A DNA stretch of 45,680 nucleotides, from NCBI GenBank assembly GCA_002717145.1, contig PBCP01000015.1:1-45680 (forward strand). The letters are read 5' to 3'. Shown piece by piece: positions 34,403-44,900 of this stretch (position 1 is its first letter; each line of letters starts with the position of its first letter). The position numbers and the translations under genes were made by a program. The notes beneath the pieces are model-generated. The model was not told the DNA's origin and searched no databases. It was given only the letters and a program-made list of their open reading frames with translations. The stretch comes from Planctomycetaceae bacterium (GTDB lineage Bacteria > Planctomycetota > Planctomycetia > Pirellulales > Pirellulaceae).

Positions 34403-36004
34403 TTGAAAGTGCTACTGTCTGCGTTAACGGTCTGTATTATCTTCTTGGCTCATTCATTGGAATCGAAAGCCGACGATTTTTGGCTGCCGTTGTTTAATGG
34501 GAAAACTCTGGCTGGTTGGCATTCTCCATTTGACCAGGGAAATGCAAGTGTCATTGACGGTGAGATTGTTCTCACAGGTGATAGGAAGTTCTTCTTGGTG
34601 AGCGATCAAACGTATAAGGACTTTGAGTTGAAAGTCGACGTGTTTGTTCCTACAGGAGGCAATAGTGGAATCCAGTTTCGCAGTCACTATCGTCCCAATC
34701 GACTGTGGGGTTATCAGGCTGAAGTCGATACATCTGACCGTAAATGGGCTGGAGGATTATATGAAGAAGGCAGACGCGGATGGTTAGTTCCGTTGAAAGA
34801 TAAGCCCGAAGCACAGGCTGCTTTCCAAAATAATCAATGGAACACCTATTTAATCAAGGCCATTGGCGACCGGATTGAAATCAGTGTCAACGGAATTACG
34901 ACAGTAAAAACGCGTGATGCTGTAACGTCCGAAGGATTTATAGCCCTTCAGCATCATGGTGAAAAAGGGCTGTCGTATCGATTTCGTAATATAAGAATTA
35001 GGGAAGTCAGTGCCTGCCAGCCACTTTCACTCATTACCTTCGGATCCTGTTGCAAGCAAGGTAGGGCTCAACCTATCTGGAATGCTATCACGGCAAAGCA
35101 GTCAGATCTGTTTCTGATGCTAGGAGATAACATTTATGGCGATTCAGACGAGGTGGATGTCTTACGTGAAAAATATGCTTTGTTGGGTGCAGAGCCAGGA
35201 TTTCAGCAACTAAGAAAACAAACCAAAGTTTTGGCTACATGGGATGATCATGATTACGGTCTCAACGATGGTGGTGTTGAATTTGTATCTAAGGTGGGGT
35301 CTCAGAAAGCATTTAACGACTTTTTTGAAGTTCCTGAAGGAGCCGGTAGTCGGCTTCACGAAGGAGTTTATGACGCGCATGTTTTTGGACCGGTGGGCAA
35401 GCGAACTCAGATAATTCTGCTTGACACAAGATTTCATCGTTCGCCTCTTAAGAAGTGGCAAGGAGAGAAACGCCCATTAACTGGTCCCTATATCGAGGAT
35501 TCTGATCCCAATACGACAATGCTTGGTTCTCAACAGTGGACCTGGCTGGAAGAGCAAATGAAGGTTCCTGCTGAATTACGAATCTTATGTTCGAGCATCC
35601 AGTTTCTCTCGGCGGAGCATGGTTGGGAATACTGGCAGAATATGCCTCTTGAAAGACAACGTTTGATCGACTTGATTCAGCAAAGTGGTGGCCGATCGAT
35701 TGTGTTATCTGGGGATCGTCACCTCGCCGAAATCTCGAAAGTTTCGATTGGTGAAAGAGGCAATACCATGGATCTATACGATATCACGTCGTCGAGCCTG
35801 AATGCACCAAGTGGAGGTGGAAATGCGGGGGAGGCCAATCGTTATCGCAGCGTTCCCGACCATTATCCGGCAGTCAATTTTGGATCAGTTAATATCAATT
35901 GGCGAAGTCGAAACCCCCACATTTCACTAAGTATTCATGATGTGGATGGTCAGGTTGTGTTGAGCAATAAGTTGCGCTTACATGATATTTACTGGTCCAA
36001 ATAA
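34403..36004 (+). CDS. Exported DUF1080 (3-keto-disaccharide hydrolase type) - PhoD-like phosphatase fusion
   Basis: A 533-residue exported protein. I place the start at the TTG at 34403, since AGGAG lies 7 bases upstream at 34391-34395; a TTG at 34379 would add eight residues. The signal peptide ends near SKADD. Residues ~25-205 are a DUF1080 domain (WLPLFNGKTLAGWHSP, GNSGIQFRSHY, EGFIALQHHGEKGLSYRFRNIRI). Residues ~210-530 are a PhoD-type metallophosphatase: FGSCCKQ, MLGDNIYGD, WDDHDYGLNDGG, LLDTRFHR and LSGDRHLAEI supply the metal ligands. DUF1080 is usually found alone in planctomycetes, and PhoD enzymes are secreted phosphodiesterases or phosphatases. The fusion suggests a phosphatase targeted to a carbohydrate. 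Confidence 0.88.
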   Translation: MKVLLSALTVCIIFLAHSLESKADDFWLPLFNGKTLAGWHSPFDQGNASVIDGEIVLTGDRKFFLVSDQTYKDFELKVDVFVPTGGNSGIQFRSHYRPNRLWGYQAEVDTSDRKWAGGLYEEGRRGWLVPLKDKPEAQAAFQNNQWNTYLIKAIGDRIEISVNGITTVKTRDAVTSEGFIALQHHGEKGLSYRFRNIRIREVSACQPLSLITFGSCCKQGRAQPIWNAITAKQSDLFLMLGDNIYGDSDEVDVLREKYALLGAEPGFQQLRKQTKVLATWDDHDYGLNDGGVEFVSKVGSQKAFNDFFEVPEGAGSRLHEGVYDAHVFGPVGKRTQIILLDTRFHRSPLKKWQGEKRPLTGPYIEDSDPNTTMLGSQQWTWLEEQMKVPAELRILCSSIQFLSAEHGWEYWQNMPLERQRLIDLIQQSGGRSIVLSGDRHLAEISKVSIGERGNTMDLYDITSSSLNAPSGGGNAGEANRYRSVPDHYPAVNFGSVNINWRSRNPHISLSIHDVDGQVVLSNKLRLHDIYWSK

Positions 36005-36121
36005 TAAGTCGGCCACATTGGATGTATGGTCAACGCATAGGGCATTTTTTATTTGTTCTGATCTTCTTTCTTGCTTACTATTGAAAATAGAAGTTAGGTG
36101 CTGAGCAGAGGAATTTGAAGA

Positions 36122-38140
36122 ATGCGAAAATCTATCTTGGCGATTTCGCTTTTGATGTTTGGGTGGCAGGTGGCTGTGCAGGCAGCAATTCCACGAGACG
36201 TAAAACTGGAAATCGATAGACGTTTAATACCTGCCTATCGAACTGGAAATCTCGAAACCGTCGTCTTTTCGGGCGCCTTGATCGCCAATCAGGTTGGCGG
36301 GGCGCTGGTGGATGAAATAGATGCCTATCTATCAGATCAGAGCATCGAGCCATTAGGTGCGATACTTGCTCGTTCCCGATTCTCATTACTTACTCAAAGC
36401 AAGAAGGTGGAGTCTCAGGCAACTGTTAAAGAGTTACTCTTAACGGTTCCTTATTTCCAAAAGCAGGTTCAAGAAGTTATCGCTGGAGAACTGCGTCCGG
36501 CGATTATGAAGGAAGGCGCTGAGCCTCCGGAGACACTGCAAGGACTGAAGGATGCCTTATGGACAATTCACATTTATAAGAATGATCTAAACAATCTTGA
36601 TCGGACGGCATCTTTAGCCGCGCTTACAGTTCAAACCGTTCTCAATAGTGGAAAAGTTCGTCCGGTTGATCGTGAAAAACTGTCTTATGATTTCGTTGCG
36701 TCTCGTGAACAGATCATTGAGGAGAATGAAAATCGTCTTAATTTTGAGACCGCTTTACGTATGCTTCGTGTGCGTCTTGCCAACAAAATTCTGGAAGAAT
36801 CCGATGCTTTAGACCAAAAGCTATTAGCTGCATTTGCATTGGATCAGGATTTCAAAATTATCAACGACTTTGTTGAGCAGCAGCGTCGTGGTTTGTTTCG
36901 TTCGATTCAAACACCGGATTTGGATTTCATTCAGGATACGGTCGTCTTAGCGAAACAAAACCATCCTCGTGTATTCCAGGATGCCGACTTGTTGTTTACG
37001 GGGATCCATTGGTGGACACGCGGCCGTTTTGGAAAAGGAGTGGCAGCGAATGGTTTACTAAAAGGTACTCATGTAAAGAGAAACCCTGCTGCTGGCTTTC
37101 CATTACATATGCCAAGAGATATTCCCAAGGCAACCGATCCCTTCGCGATTGATGGTTCAGAACCTTCACCCTATGTTGCCCGGCGTCACGAGCATACCTG
37201 GTCATGGGAGAATGGTGGAATTTCCTTGAGATATCACGCCGAAGTTGAGATTGTTGCTGAGTCAGATTACTTCTATTGAGGTCGAAATCTAGTCCATGGT
37301 ACCGTGAGTGCCTATTTAGCAAAATTCGATGAACCAAATCCAAGCGATGCCTACCAAATCGTGGGCTATCAGGAATATGCCAACGCACTGAATCATCTGG
37401 TTCCACTTGTCAAGCAGGCGGATGAAGAGGCTTTAGCTGCTTATGACAAGATCATTGAGACCATGCCTGAGTTGGCAATTTATACGAATTTATCGCGTCG
37501 ATTCAATTTCGCACTGGCTCAGAGTTCATCCCTAACCCCCCTGCTGCGAAGAACCTTGAGTCTCTACAATGCATCCTCGTTAAAAGACAAGGAAGACTTG
37601 GCAGGGGCAGAATACAGACACACGGGAATCGGTTGGCTAATCGCACTGGCAAGATTAGAACACGGTTCGATCGAACTTGGATATCAAAAAGATGTAAATC
37701 CGTTTAACTTGACGCATTTGACGACGGTGGAAACTCCCGCCTTTTTAGAGTTACTACTGGATGGTGCTCGTAGTCATTACTGGGCAATGAATATGGATCC
37801 GGTGACGCATTATCTGCTGGATGGTAATGTACCTAAAGTTAGTGATCGAACAGCGTTAGCTTATGGGCGGCGAGCTGTATTAGTCCAGAAAATGTTGGAG
37901 ACATTAAATCGGGTCGCTGGTGCACAATTTACTCCGGTTCAGAAACAGGAACTACAAAGCTGGTATGACAACTTGTCAGAGGTTCGTGAAGGTGTGTCCT
38001 ACAACGTCTATGAAACCTACAAAGCAGCGATTTCTCAGCAGGGTATACAGAGCATCGATCTGAAAGGATGCCCACCTCTGGTCAGCGGTATTCGTAAAGA
38101 CATTAGTTTAGGTCGTGGGCGTATTAGTTTGGCCGAGTAG
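36122..38140 (+). pseudogene. Exported protein of unknown function, interrupted by one in-frame TGA
   Basis: A single reading frame runs from the ATG at 36122 to 38140 but is broken by TGA at 37277-37279. The 5' part encodes 385 residues with a signal peptide (SILAISLLMFGWQVAVQA); the 3' part, which could start at a GTG at 37304, encodes 278 residues without a signal and without a ribosome site. Both parts are in the same frame, and the bases after the TGA stay open (GRNLVHGTVSAYL), so the natural product was probably one ~672-residue exported protein. I recognise no domain. A sense codon CGA or TGG mutated to TGA, or a sequencing error, would explain it; read-through is less likely. The DUF1501 gene at 38229 follows on the same strand and may be its functional partner. 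Confidence 0.78.
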
Positions 38141-38228
38141 CAGTTGTTTTGCGGTCTAGTCTTTCGTAAGATTTGAGCAGTAAATGGGCTAGTGCTCATC
38201 AATCTGATTGGCTCTTTAGAAACCAGAT

Positions 38229-39623
38229 ATGATGCTAAAGATCTATACAAGCAAAGCTCTGAATGGTGTACACGACAGCCGACGTGATTTCCTGCAGATT
38301 GGGGCATTAATGCTGGGCAGCCTGTCGCTCCCGCAACTCTTAAAAGCCCAAAGTGAGAGCCCGGGCTTCATGAAAGATAAATCAGTAGTTTTGTTGTATT
38401 TGTCGGGCGGCGCTAGTCAAATTGAAACGTTTGATCCAAAGATGGGAGCCCCTGCGGAGATCCGCAGCGTCAATGGTGAGGTCAAGACCTCTTTGCCGGG
38501 AGTAACCTTTGGAGCCACGATGCAAAAACTTGCCGCTCGTGCCAACCAAATAGGAGTCGTTCGTAGCCACAATCATACGGTTGGTTCACATGAACAAGCC
38601 CATGTGCATGTATTGACCGGAGGAACCGATCCATCGGGATCCGGAAAGACTGGCTTTGGAATGGGGGCTCTCTATGCACGATTACGAGGGGCAAATAACC
38701 CGGACTCGGGCATCCCAACAAATTGCTTACTCACAGTTCCGGAGATTGACGGTCAGTACCGTAAAGAACTTTCTCGTTTACGAAAAGGCTCCAGACCTTT
38801 GGAGTTAGGGGCATCGTATGCACCTTTCGAGCCCGGCGATAACAGTTCTGCGATGAACAATATGAAACTGAATCTGTCTTCTCAGCGTTTTGAAGATCGT
38901 CGCACCTTACTGACGTCATTGGATTCGTGGAAGCGTCGCGTGGATGATTTGGGAATGGTTCAGGGGATGGATCGATTCAATCAGCAGGCAGTTGATCTGC
39001 TGACTGGTGGAGCAGTCGATGCGATCGATTTGACTAGAGAAGATCCTGCAATCCTGGCAAAATACAACACAAGTCAAATGCGAATAGGATTCAAGCAATT
39101 TCGTCCGTCGATGCTTGGTCACAAAATGTTAATGGCTCGTCGGCTCTGTGAAGCCGGAGCAGGGTTTGTCACAGTTCACAGTGCAGGCTGGGATATGCAT
39201 GCTGATGGAAATAACCCTGGAATGCAGCAGGGAATGGCAATGCTTGGCACTACATTGGATCATGCTGTGGCGGCCTTTTTGGATGATGTGGCAGCACGTG
39301 GGTTAAGCGAAAGAGTGTTGCTGGTAATCACCGGTGACTTTGGTCGTACTCCGCGAGTGAATAAAAAGGGAGGACGCGATCATTGGGCCCGGTTGGGAAC
39401 ACTGGCATTTGCCGGAGGCGGATTGAATATGGGACAGGTAATTGGTCAGTCAGATCGTCAGGCAGGCCAACCTATTACGACTCCTTATACAACAACTCAC
39501 TTAATGGGCACAATTATGCAATCGCTGTTTGATGTAGGTAAAATGCGTTTGGTATCGGGAATACCTCCACAGATTCGTCGGCTCATCGAGCAGAGCAAGA
39601 GTATTCCTGAACTGATGTCCTAG
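38229..39623 (+). CDS. DUF1501 protein, Tat-exported, without cytochrome partner
   Basis: A 464-residue DUF1501 protein. The N-terminus has SRRDFLQIGALMLGSLSL, a twin-arginine signal at about residues 17-34. Core motifs are SVVLLYLSGGASQIETFDPK near the start and VITGDFGRTPRVNKKGGRDHWARLG near the end. It differs from the other three in the window: it has the DFGRTPR form of the metal-site motif and no adjacent DUF1549/DUF1553 gene. The interrupted gene immediately upstream (88 bases) may take that place. ATGs at 38229 and 38232 are both possible; no strong ribosome site. It converges on the esterase gene with a 9-base gap. Confidence 0.9.
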   Translation: MMLKIYTSKALNGVHDSRRDFLQIGALMLGSLSLPQLLKAQSESPGFMKDKSVVLLYLSGGASQIETFDPKMGAPAEIRSVNGEVKTSLPGVTFGATMQKLAARANQIGVVRSHNHTVGSHEQAHVHVLTGGTDPSGSGKTGFGMGALYARLRGANNPDSGIPTNCLLTVPEIDGQYRKELSRLRKGSRPLELGASYAPFEPGDNSSAMNNMKLNLSSQRFEDRRTLLTSLDSWKRRVDDLGMVQGMDRFNQQAVDLLTGGAVDAIDLTREDPAILAKYNTSQMRIGFKQFRPSMLGHKMLMARRLCEAGAGFVTVHSAGWDMHADGNNPGMQQGMAMLGTTLDHAVAAFLDDVAARGLSERVLLVITGDFGRTPRVNKKGGRDHWARLGTLAFAGGGLNMGQVIGQSDRQAGQPITTPYTTTHLMGTIMQSLFDVGKMRLVSGIPPQIRRLIEQSKSIPELMS

Positions 39624-39632
39624 TAATCTGTA

Positions 39633-40430
39633 TTAGTGGAAAGTGGGCAAAGGAGCTTTTTGGGGAAGCTTAGTCTCATTGTAAAATCCAAAGATTTCAT
39701 CCCAGTAACTCCATGCTGGTTTTAAGTGTCCCGCTCCCTCGATCTCGATATAGTCGACTCTTTTCTCAAAGTCTTTAATTTCCTTAACCAGTGAGCGAGT
39801 CGCGTTGACGTTGACGAGGATGTCTTTGGTGCCCTGAATAATCATGATTGGACTATTGGTATTCTTAAGCCGTTGTCCACGCTCCGCAACAAAAAACGCT
39901 GGGGCAACAGTGGCAATGGCAGCAAATTGATCGGGATATTTGCTTAGGAGGTGGAAACTGCCTCCCCCTCCCATTGAATGCCCATAGAGATAAATTCGCT
40001 GAGCGTCGACGTTAAATTCTTCTCGGATCATCCTGATTACATTGATGACGTCTCGTTCACTTAACTCCCCAAGATTCTTGGGTTTGTCACCGCGTTTTTC
40101 TTTGCCGTACATCCCATACCAACCTTGATTGTTATATCCCATTGGCGCTACCAATATGAAATTGTTTTTTTCAGCGGCGGGCACCATTCCGGGATAGCGA
40201 ATCACCTGATAGCAATCGCTAAAGAGGCCATGCAAAGCGAAGAGAACAGGGAGTTTCTTTTTGCCGTCATAACTCTTTGGGACATAGAGTGTATAGGGAA
40301 TGAAGCGTTTGGCTTGCTCCATCGTGTATTTTCGATGAATGATAACACCGGTTTTCGCAGGCTCAGTTGCTGAGAGGGACGAAGCCAGTGCCAGAAGTAA
40401 CACTAGAGTAGCCTGTAGGAATCTCATCAT
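39633..40430 (-). CDS. Secreted alpha/beta hydrolase (esterase/PHB depolymerase-like)
   Basis: A 265-residue exported hydrolase with a signal peptide (residues ~1-21, LVLLLALASSLSA). The nucleophile elbow is GHSMGGGG (Ser ~152), the acid is in GTKDILV, and the histidine is in GAGHLKP; the oxyanion region is FALHGLFSD. The order and the YTLYVPKSYDGKKKLPVLFALHG start match the secreted esterase D/PHB depolymerase and feruloyl/acetylxylan esterase-like families. It should hydrolyse an ester bond, possibly in algal polysaccharides, but the substrate is unknown. It lies 41 bases downstream of the DUF1501 gene on the same strand, so it may belong to the 45041-39633 transcription unit. Confidence 0.9.
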   Translation of the reverse strand: MMRFLQATLVLLLALASSLSATEPAKTGVIIHRKYTMEQAKRFIPYTLYVPKSYDGKKKLPVLFALHGLFSDCYQVIRYPGMVPAAEKNNFILVAPMGYNNQGWYGMYGKEKRGDKPKNLGELSERDVINVIRMIREEFNVDAQRIYLYGHSMGGGGSFHLLSKYPDQFAAIATVAPAFFVAERGQRLKNTNSPIMIIQGTKDILVNVNATRSLVKEIKDFEKRVDYIEIEGAGHLKPAWSYWDEIFGFYNETKLPQKAPLPTFH

Positions 40431-40471
40431 GAAAGCCTTGTTTGATTGCCTCCGGTTTGGGAGCAGGATTC

Positions 40472-41926
40472 TTAGGTAAGAATATTGCGGACAACTTCAC
40501 CATGAACGTCAGTCAGACGGAACCGTCTCCCCTGATACTTATACGTAAGTCGTTCATGATCAATTCCCAGTAAATGTAGGATCGTGGCATGGAAGTCATG
40601 CACATGAACACCATTTTCTGCAATATTGTATCCCAATGGATCCGTTTCTCCGTGGGTGACTCCCCCCTGAACACCACCACCGGCCATCCAGAGAGAAAAA
40701 CTGCGGGGATGATGATCTCGTCCAAAATTATCTCCGTTGAGTTTTCCCTGACAATAATTTGTCCTTCCGAATTCGCCTCCCCAGATAATCAGGGTGTCAT
40801 CGAGCAGCCCGCGTTGTTTCAGATCCGTCACCAGCGCTGCTGAAGCCTGATCGGTTTCTTTAGCTTGATTTCGTAGGCCGCCCACGAGGCCACCGTGTTG
40901 ATCCCAGCCGGGGTGATAAAGTTGGATAAAGCGAACTCCACGTTCTGCCAGTCGTCGGGCGAGCAGGCAGTTGGCAGCATAAGATCCCGGATTCTTTGCT
41001 GCTTCACCGTAAAGCTTAAAGGTGTGCTCGGGTTCATCAGCTGTATTCGTGACTTCCGGAATCGACTGCTGCATACGAAATGCGAGCTCGTACTGAGCGA
41101 TCCGTGATTCCAGGTCAGGACTGCTCTGTTGTTCTAACTTCAACTGGTGAAGCTCTTTTAGTCCATCCAGCATTTGCCGGCGGGCATCAGCATTGAGCCC
41201 TTGAGGATTACTGAGGTATAAAACCGGGTCTTGACCTGAACGAAAACGGGTTCCCTGATAACGAGATGGCAGAAATCCACTTCCCCAAAGTCTGGTCAGC
41301 AATGGCTGACCGCCTTTGTTCTTAGTGACGAGCACTACGAATGCAGGTAGATTATCATTTTCGGTTCCCAGACCGTAATCCAGCCATGCTCCCATACTAG
41401 GGCGTCCCGGGAATTGTGAGCCCGTTTGCATATGAGTAACCGCAGGCCCATGATTAATGGCCTCCGTATACATACTTCGGACAATACAGATGTCATCTGC
41501 AATCCCGGCGATGTTTGGGAGTACTTCACTAATCCACTGTCCGCTATCACCATGTTGTTTGTATTTAAATGGTGATTTGACCATAGGCAGACTGGCTTGA
41601 TTACCTGACATTGCTGTCAATCGCTGGCCTTTGCGAATGTCATCAGGTAATTGCTGGCCATGGACTTTTTCAAGTTCGGGTCGATAGTCAAATAAGTCTA
41701 ACTGAGACGGACCTCCACTTTGGAAAAGGTAAATGACACGTTTAGCTTTTGGAGTGTGATGAACTTCTTTGAGTACTCCTTCGCGAGCATGGAGCATTCG
41801 GGACGATTCCATCTGAGACAACGCGATACTGCCCAGTCCCATCCCAAAGCGGTTCAACAAACTTCGACGTGATAGCCCCCATGGGCTATCGAATCCTGTA
41901 CATTGTTGAGATGAATTTGAGTTCAT
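40472..41926 (-). CDS. DUF1501 protein, Tat-exported
   Basis: A 484-residue DUF1501 protein and a close paralogue of the one at 18342-19799. The N-terminal GLSRRSLLNRFGMGLGS is a twin-arginine signal. Shared core motifs include [61 protein letters not shown] and GRDHHPRSFSLWMAGGG. It is 31 bases downstream of the DUF1549/DUF1553 gene, forming the third pair in the window. Catalysis is unknown; the conserved Asp and His residues in an alkaline phosphatase-like fold suggest that it binds metal. Confidence 0.92.
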   Translation of the reverse strand: MNSNSSQQCTGFDSPWGLSRRSLLNRFGMGLGSIALSQMESSRMLHAREGVLKEVHHTPKAKRVIYLFQSGGPSQLDLFDYRPELEKVHGQQLPDDIRKGQRLTAMSGNQASLPMVKSPFKYKQHGDSGQWISEVLPNIAGIADDICIVRSMYTEAINHGPAVTHMQTGSQFPGRPSMGAWLDYGLGTENDNLPAFVVLVTKNKGGQPLLTRLWGSGFLPSRYQGTRFRSGQDPVLYLSNPQGLNADARRQMLDGLKELHQLKLEQQSSPDLESRIAQYELAFRMQQSIPEVTNTADEPEHTFKLYGEAAKNPGSYAANCLLARRLAERGVRFIQLYHPGWDQHGGLVGGLRNQAKETDQASAALVTDLKQRGLLDDTLIIWGGEFGRTNYCQGKLNGDNFGRDHHPRSFSLWMAGGGVQGGVTHGETDPLGYNIAENGVHVHDFHATILHLLGIDHERLTYKYQGRRFRLTDVHGEVVRNILT

Positions 41927-41957
41927 TGGATACTCGGAGTTAATGTTTTAGAGGAAG

Positions 41958-44900
41958 TTATTGTCGGACAACGCATTCGTCATAATTAAGTAATAAATTG
42001 ATGACCATGGCCATCGCTGCAACCTGTTCGGCCGCTAAATTCATATCACGTGGTGCATCGCCGGTTGCGAGGAATTTATTGGTTTCATCGGGACGATCGC
42101 GGAAATACGCCAATTGCTCTTGAAATGAATTAGAGATGACGGCAAGTTCGGCTTTAGAAACAGGCCGACTGGTCAATAGTTGAAATGCTTTGGCCACCGC
42201 TGCCTGATGATTATCACCAAATTCCTTAATCAGGTTTTCTCCCATTTTCCGAGCTGCTTCCACGTACTGCGGATCATTAAGCAATACGATAGCGTGCAAT
42301 GGATTGGAGGTGCGTTCACGGGCGACAGAACAAACTTCTCTTTTGGCCGCATCAAGTGTCATCATGACCGGAGCAGGTGCTGTGCGACGCCAATATGTAT
42401 ATAAACTTCGTCGATAAAGCTGTTCACCACTACCCCGAGCGACGGGTTTAAAAGACTCGGCCACTTCGTATGGTCTCACTGAAGGTCCACCTTGTTTGTC
42501 AACAAGCAAGCCACTTGTCAGTAAGGCATTATCTCGCAGCATTTCGGCTGGCAACTGAAATCGATTCGCGTGACTTAAAAGATCATTTTCCGGATCAGTT
42601 GCTAATTGTATTTCCGATGCGTGCGAAGATTGACGATAGGTGGAGGAAACAGCGATTTGTTTGATAAGTGCTTTGGTATCCCAACCGCTTTCAATGAATT
42701 TCAACGAAAGCCAGTCTAACAGGGCTGGGTGTGTTGGAATGGCACCCTGGCTACCAAAATCTTCCGGCGTTCTTACCAGACCTTTACCAAACATCATTTG
42801 CCAGATCCGGTTCACGTAGACGCGGGCCGTGAGAGGATTTTGTGGGCTGGTCACCCATCGGGCAAGTGTCAAACGATCTCCCTGTTTTTCAGAGTCTCCA
42901 AAGATGGCCGGTGTTGCAGCAACAACAGCCTCGTCTGGCTGGTCATAGGCTCCCCGGTTTAGAAGATACGTCGTCCGACGCTTTGCCATTTCTTCCATGA
43001 CCATTATTTCCTGAGCACCGTCAATAAGCTTACTTCGTTGATCCCGAGCAGACTTAACGACTGCCATTTGTTGGCGGTATGCTTCGTCAAATAAATAGAG
43101 ATAGTATTGTTTAAGGTGTTGTTTCTGTTCTGCATTGAGTTCAGCGGTTACAGTACCCAAAGTGGTCTGAAGCGTCTTGGTGTCAAACAGATGTTTTAAT
43201 TCGAGATCACTCAACTGGCGATTGAATACTTTGAATTCATCCACCATTCCTTGTTTAAACCCTTTGTCTCTAAAACGTTGGCCGATTGCGATGTTGTCGC
43301 CTCCACTTCCGGTAATGTTTTTGTAGAGATTGTCCCGCACGACTTCAATATTTGCGGGCTTGCCGTTGAGGTATATTTTCAAACCGTTTGCCTGACTGGA
43401 TCCGTCGTAAACCATAGACAAATGGTGCCCTTGTCCTGGTGGTAAGATATCTTTAGTTCGGACTCTGATCGCGTTACCTGGCCAAAAATGAATGAGGGAT
43501 ACACTAATTCGCCCGTCTTCAATCAACATCTGATAACCGCGGCTGGCGGAATCGGTCCAAGCTCGGGATCGATGGAATACGACAGCACGTTCCTTAATCT
43601 CTGGCGTATTAAGCCATAGAGAAACGGTAAAGGGAGTATTACGAGAATAGTTGCCTACGGAGAGGCCGATGGCGTCGTCTCCGGTTAACTCAACAGCTTT
43701 CCCAATCCTGCCTTCGACGCTTTTATTGGCACCTGTGTTACCGTCTTCAAAGGTGAGTTCCTGCTCAAGCCCAATAATTTCCTTCGTTACCTTACGATTT
43801 GTGAGCCAGTCGTTAAATCCCTTATTTTTTGCTGTGGCTAATTCGTTGAGTTTGGCAACTTCACGAATAATCGTCTGCTCAACATCAGCTATCGCCTTCT
43901 TTTGATCTTCATTGAAAATTCGAAGCGTGGGGGTCGGAGTTGAGGTTGTGAAATAAGAATAGAGACCGGCTTCGTCAATGTTATTGAAGTAGGCGAAAAG
44001 CTGATAGTATTCTTTCTGGGTGAACGGATCATATTTATGGTCGTGACATCGACAGCACTCAAGAGTTATTCCCAAAAAGGCTGTTCCAAAAGTGTGTGTG
44101 CGATCTGCTACGTATTCCGTTCTGAATTCTTCCGGGACAGAGCCCCCCTCGACTTTTTGAGAATGCAGACGATTAAACGTCGTTGCGATACGTTGAGAAT
44201 CTGTCGCAGATTCGAGTAAGTCACCAGCTAATTGTTCTATGACAAATTGATCGTAGGGCAGGTTTTGATTGAAAGCGTTGATTACCCAGTCACGGTATGG
44301 CCATACATAGCGATCTCTGTCAACCTGATAGCCGAAAGTATCAGAGTATCTAGCCACATCCAGCCAAGTGGCCGCCATGCGCTCTCCATAGTGTTTATTC
44401 TCAAGTAATTCGTCGACCAGACTGGCATAAGTTTGAGAAGATGGATTTACTGTAAACTGTTTAACTTGTTCGAGCGAAGGTGGCAGGCCTGTAAGATCGA
44501 ATGCGAGCCTGCGAATTAACGTGGTTGGAGTGGCCTGATCAGCAGGGCTTAAGCCAGCCTGTTCCAAGCGTTTAAGGATAAAGTGATCAATCTCGTTGGT
44601 GCTCCAGGATTTATCTTTTGTTTTCGGAAGAGATGGGCGAACCGGAGCTTCAAATGACCAGTGGTTATCCCAGGATGCGCCCTGATCAACCCAACGAGTC
44701 AATAGATCGATCTCTTCGTGGGTTAATTCCAGTTTGGACTCAGTCGGAGGCATTTTAAGATCGGGGTCTTCTGACTGGATTCTTTGAATCAACTCACTCT
44801 TGCCGGATCGACCTGGATGAATGACACGGTTTCCTTCGAATGCCAAAGCTGCGAATGCTTCTTCTTTGAGATCGAGTCGCAGATCGGCTTGACGGGTTTT

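Noticed and set aside
37277..37310. TGA as a selenocysteine codon
   Set aside because: No convincing hairpin of the bacterial SECIS type is seen just after the TGA (only a 3-pair GGT/ACC match), and the product has no known selenoprotein motif. A nonsense change or sequence error is simpler.
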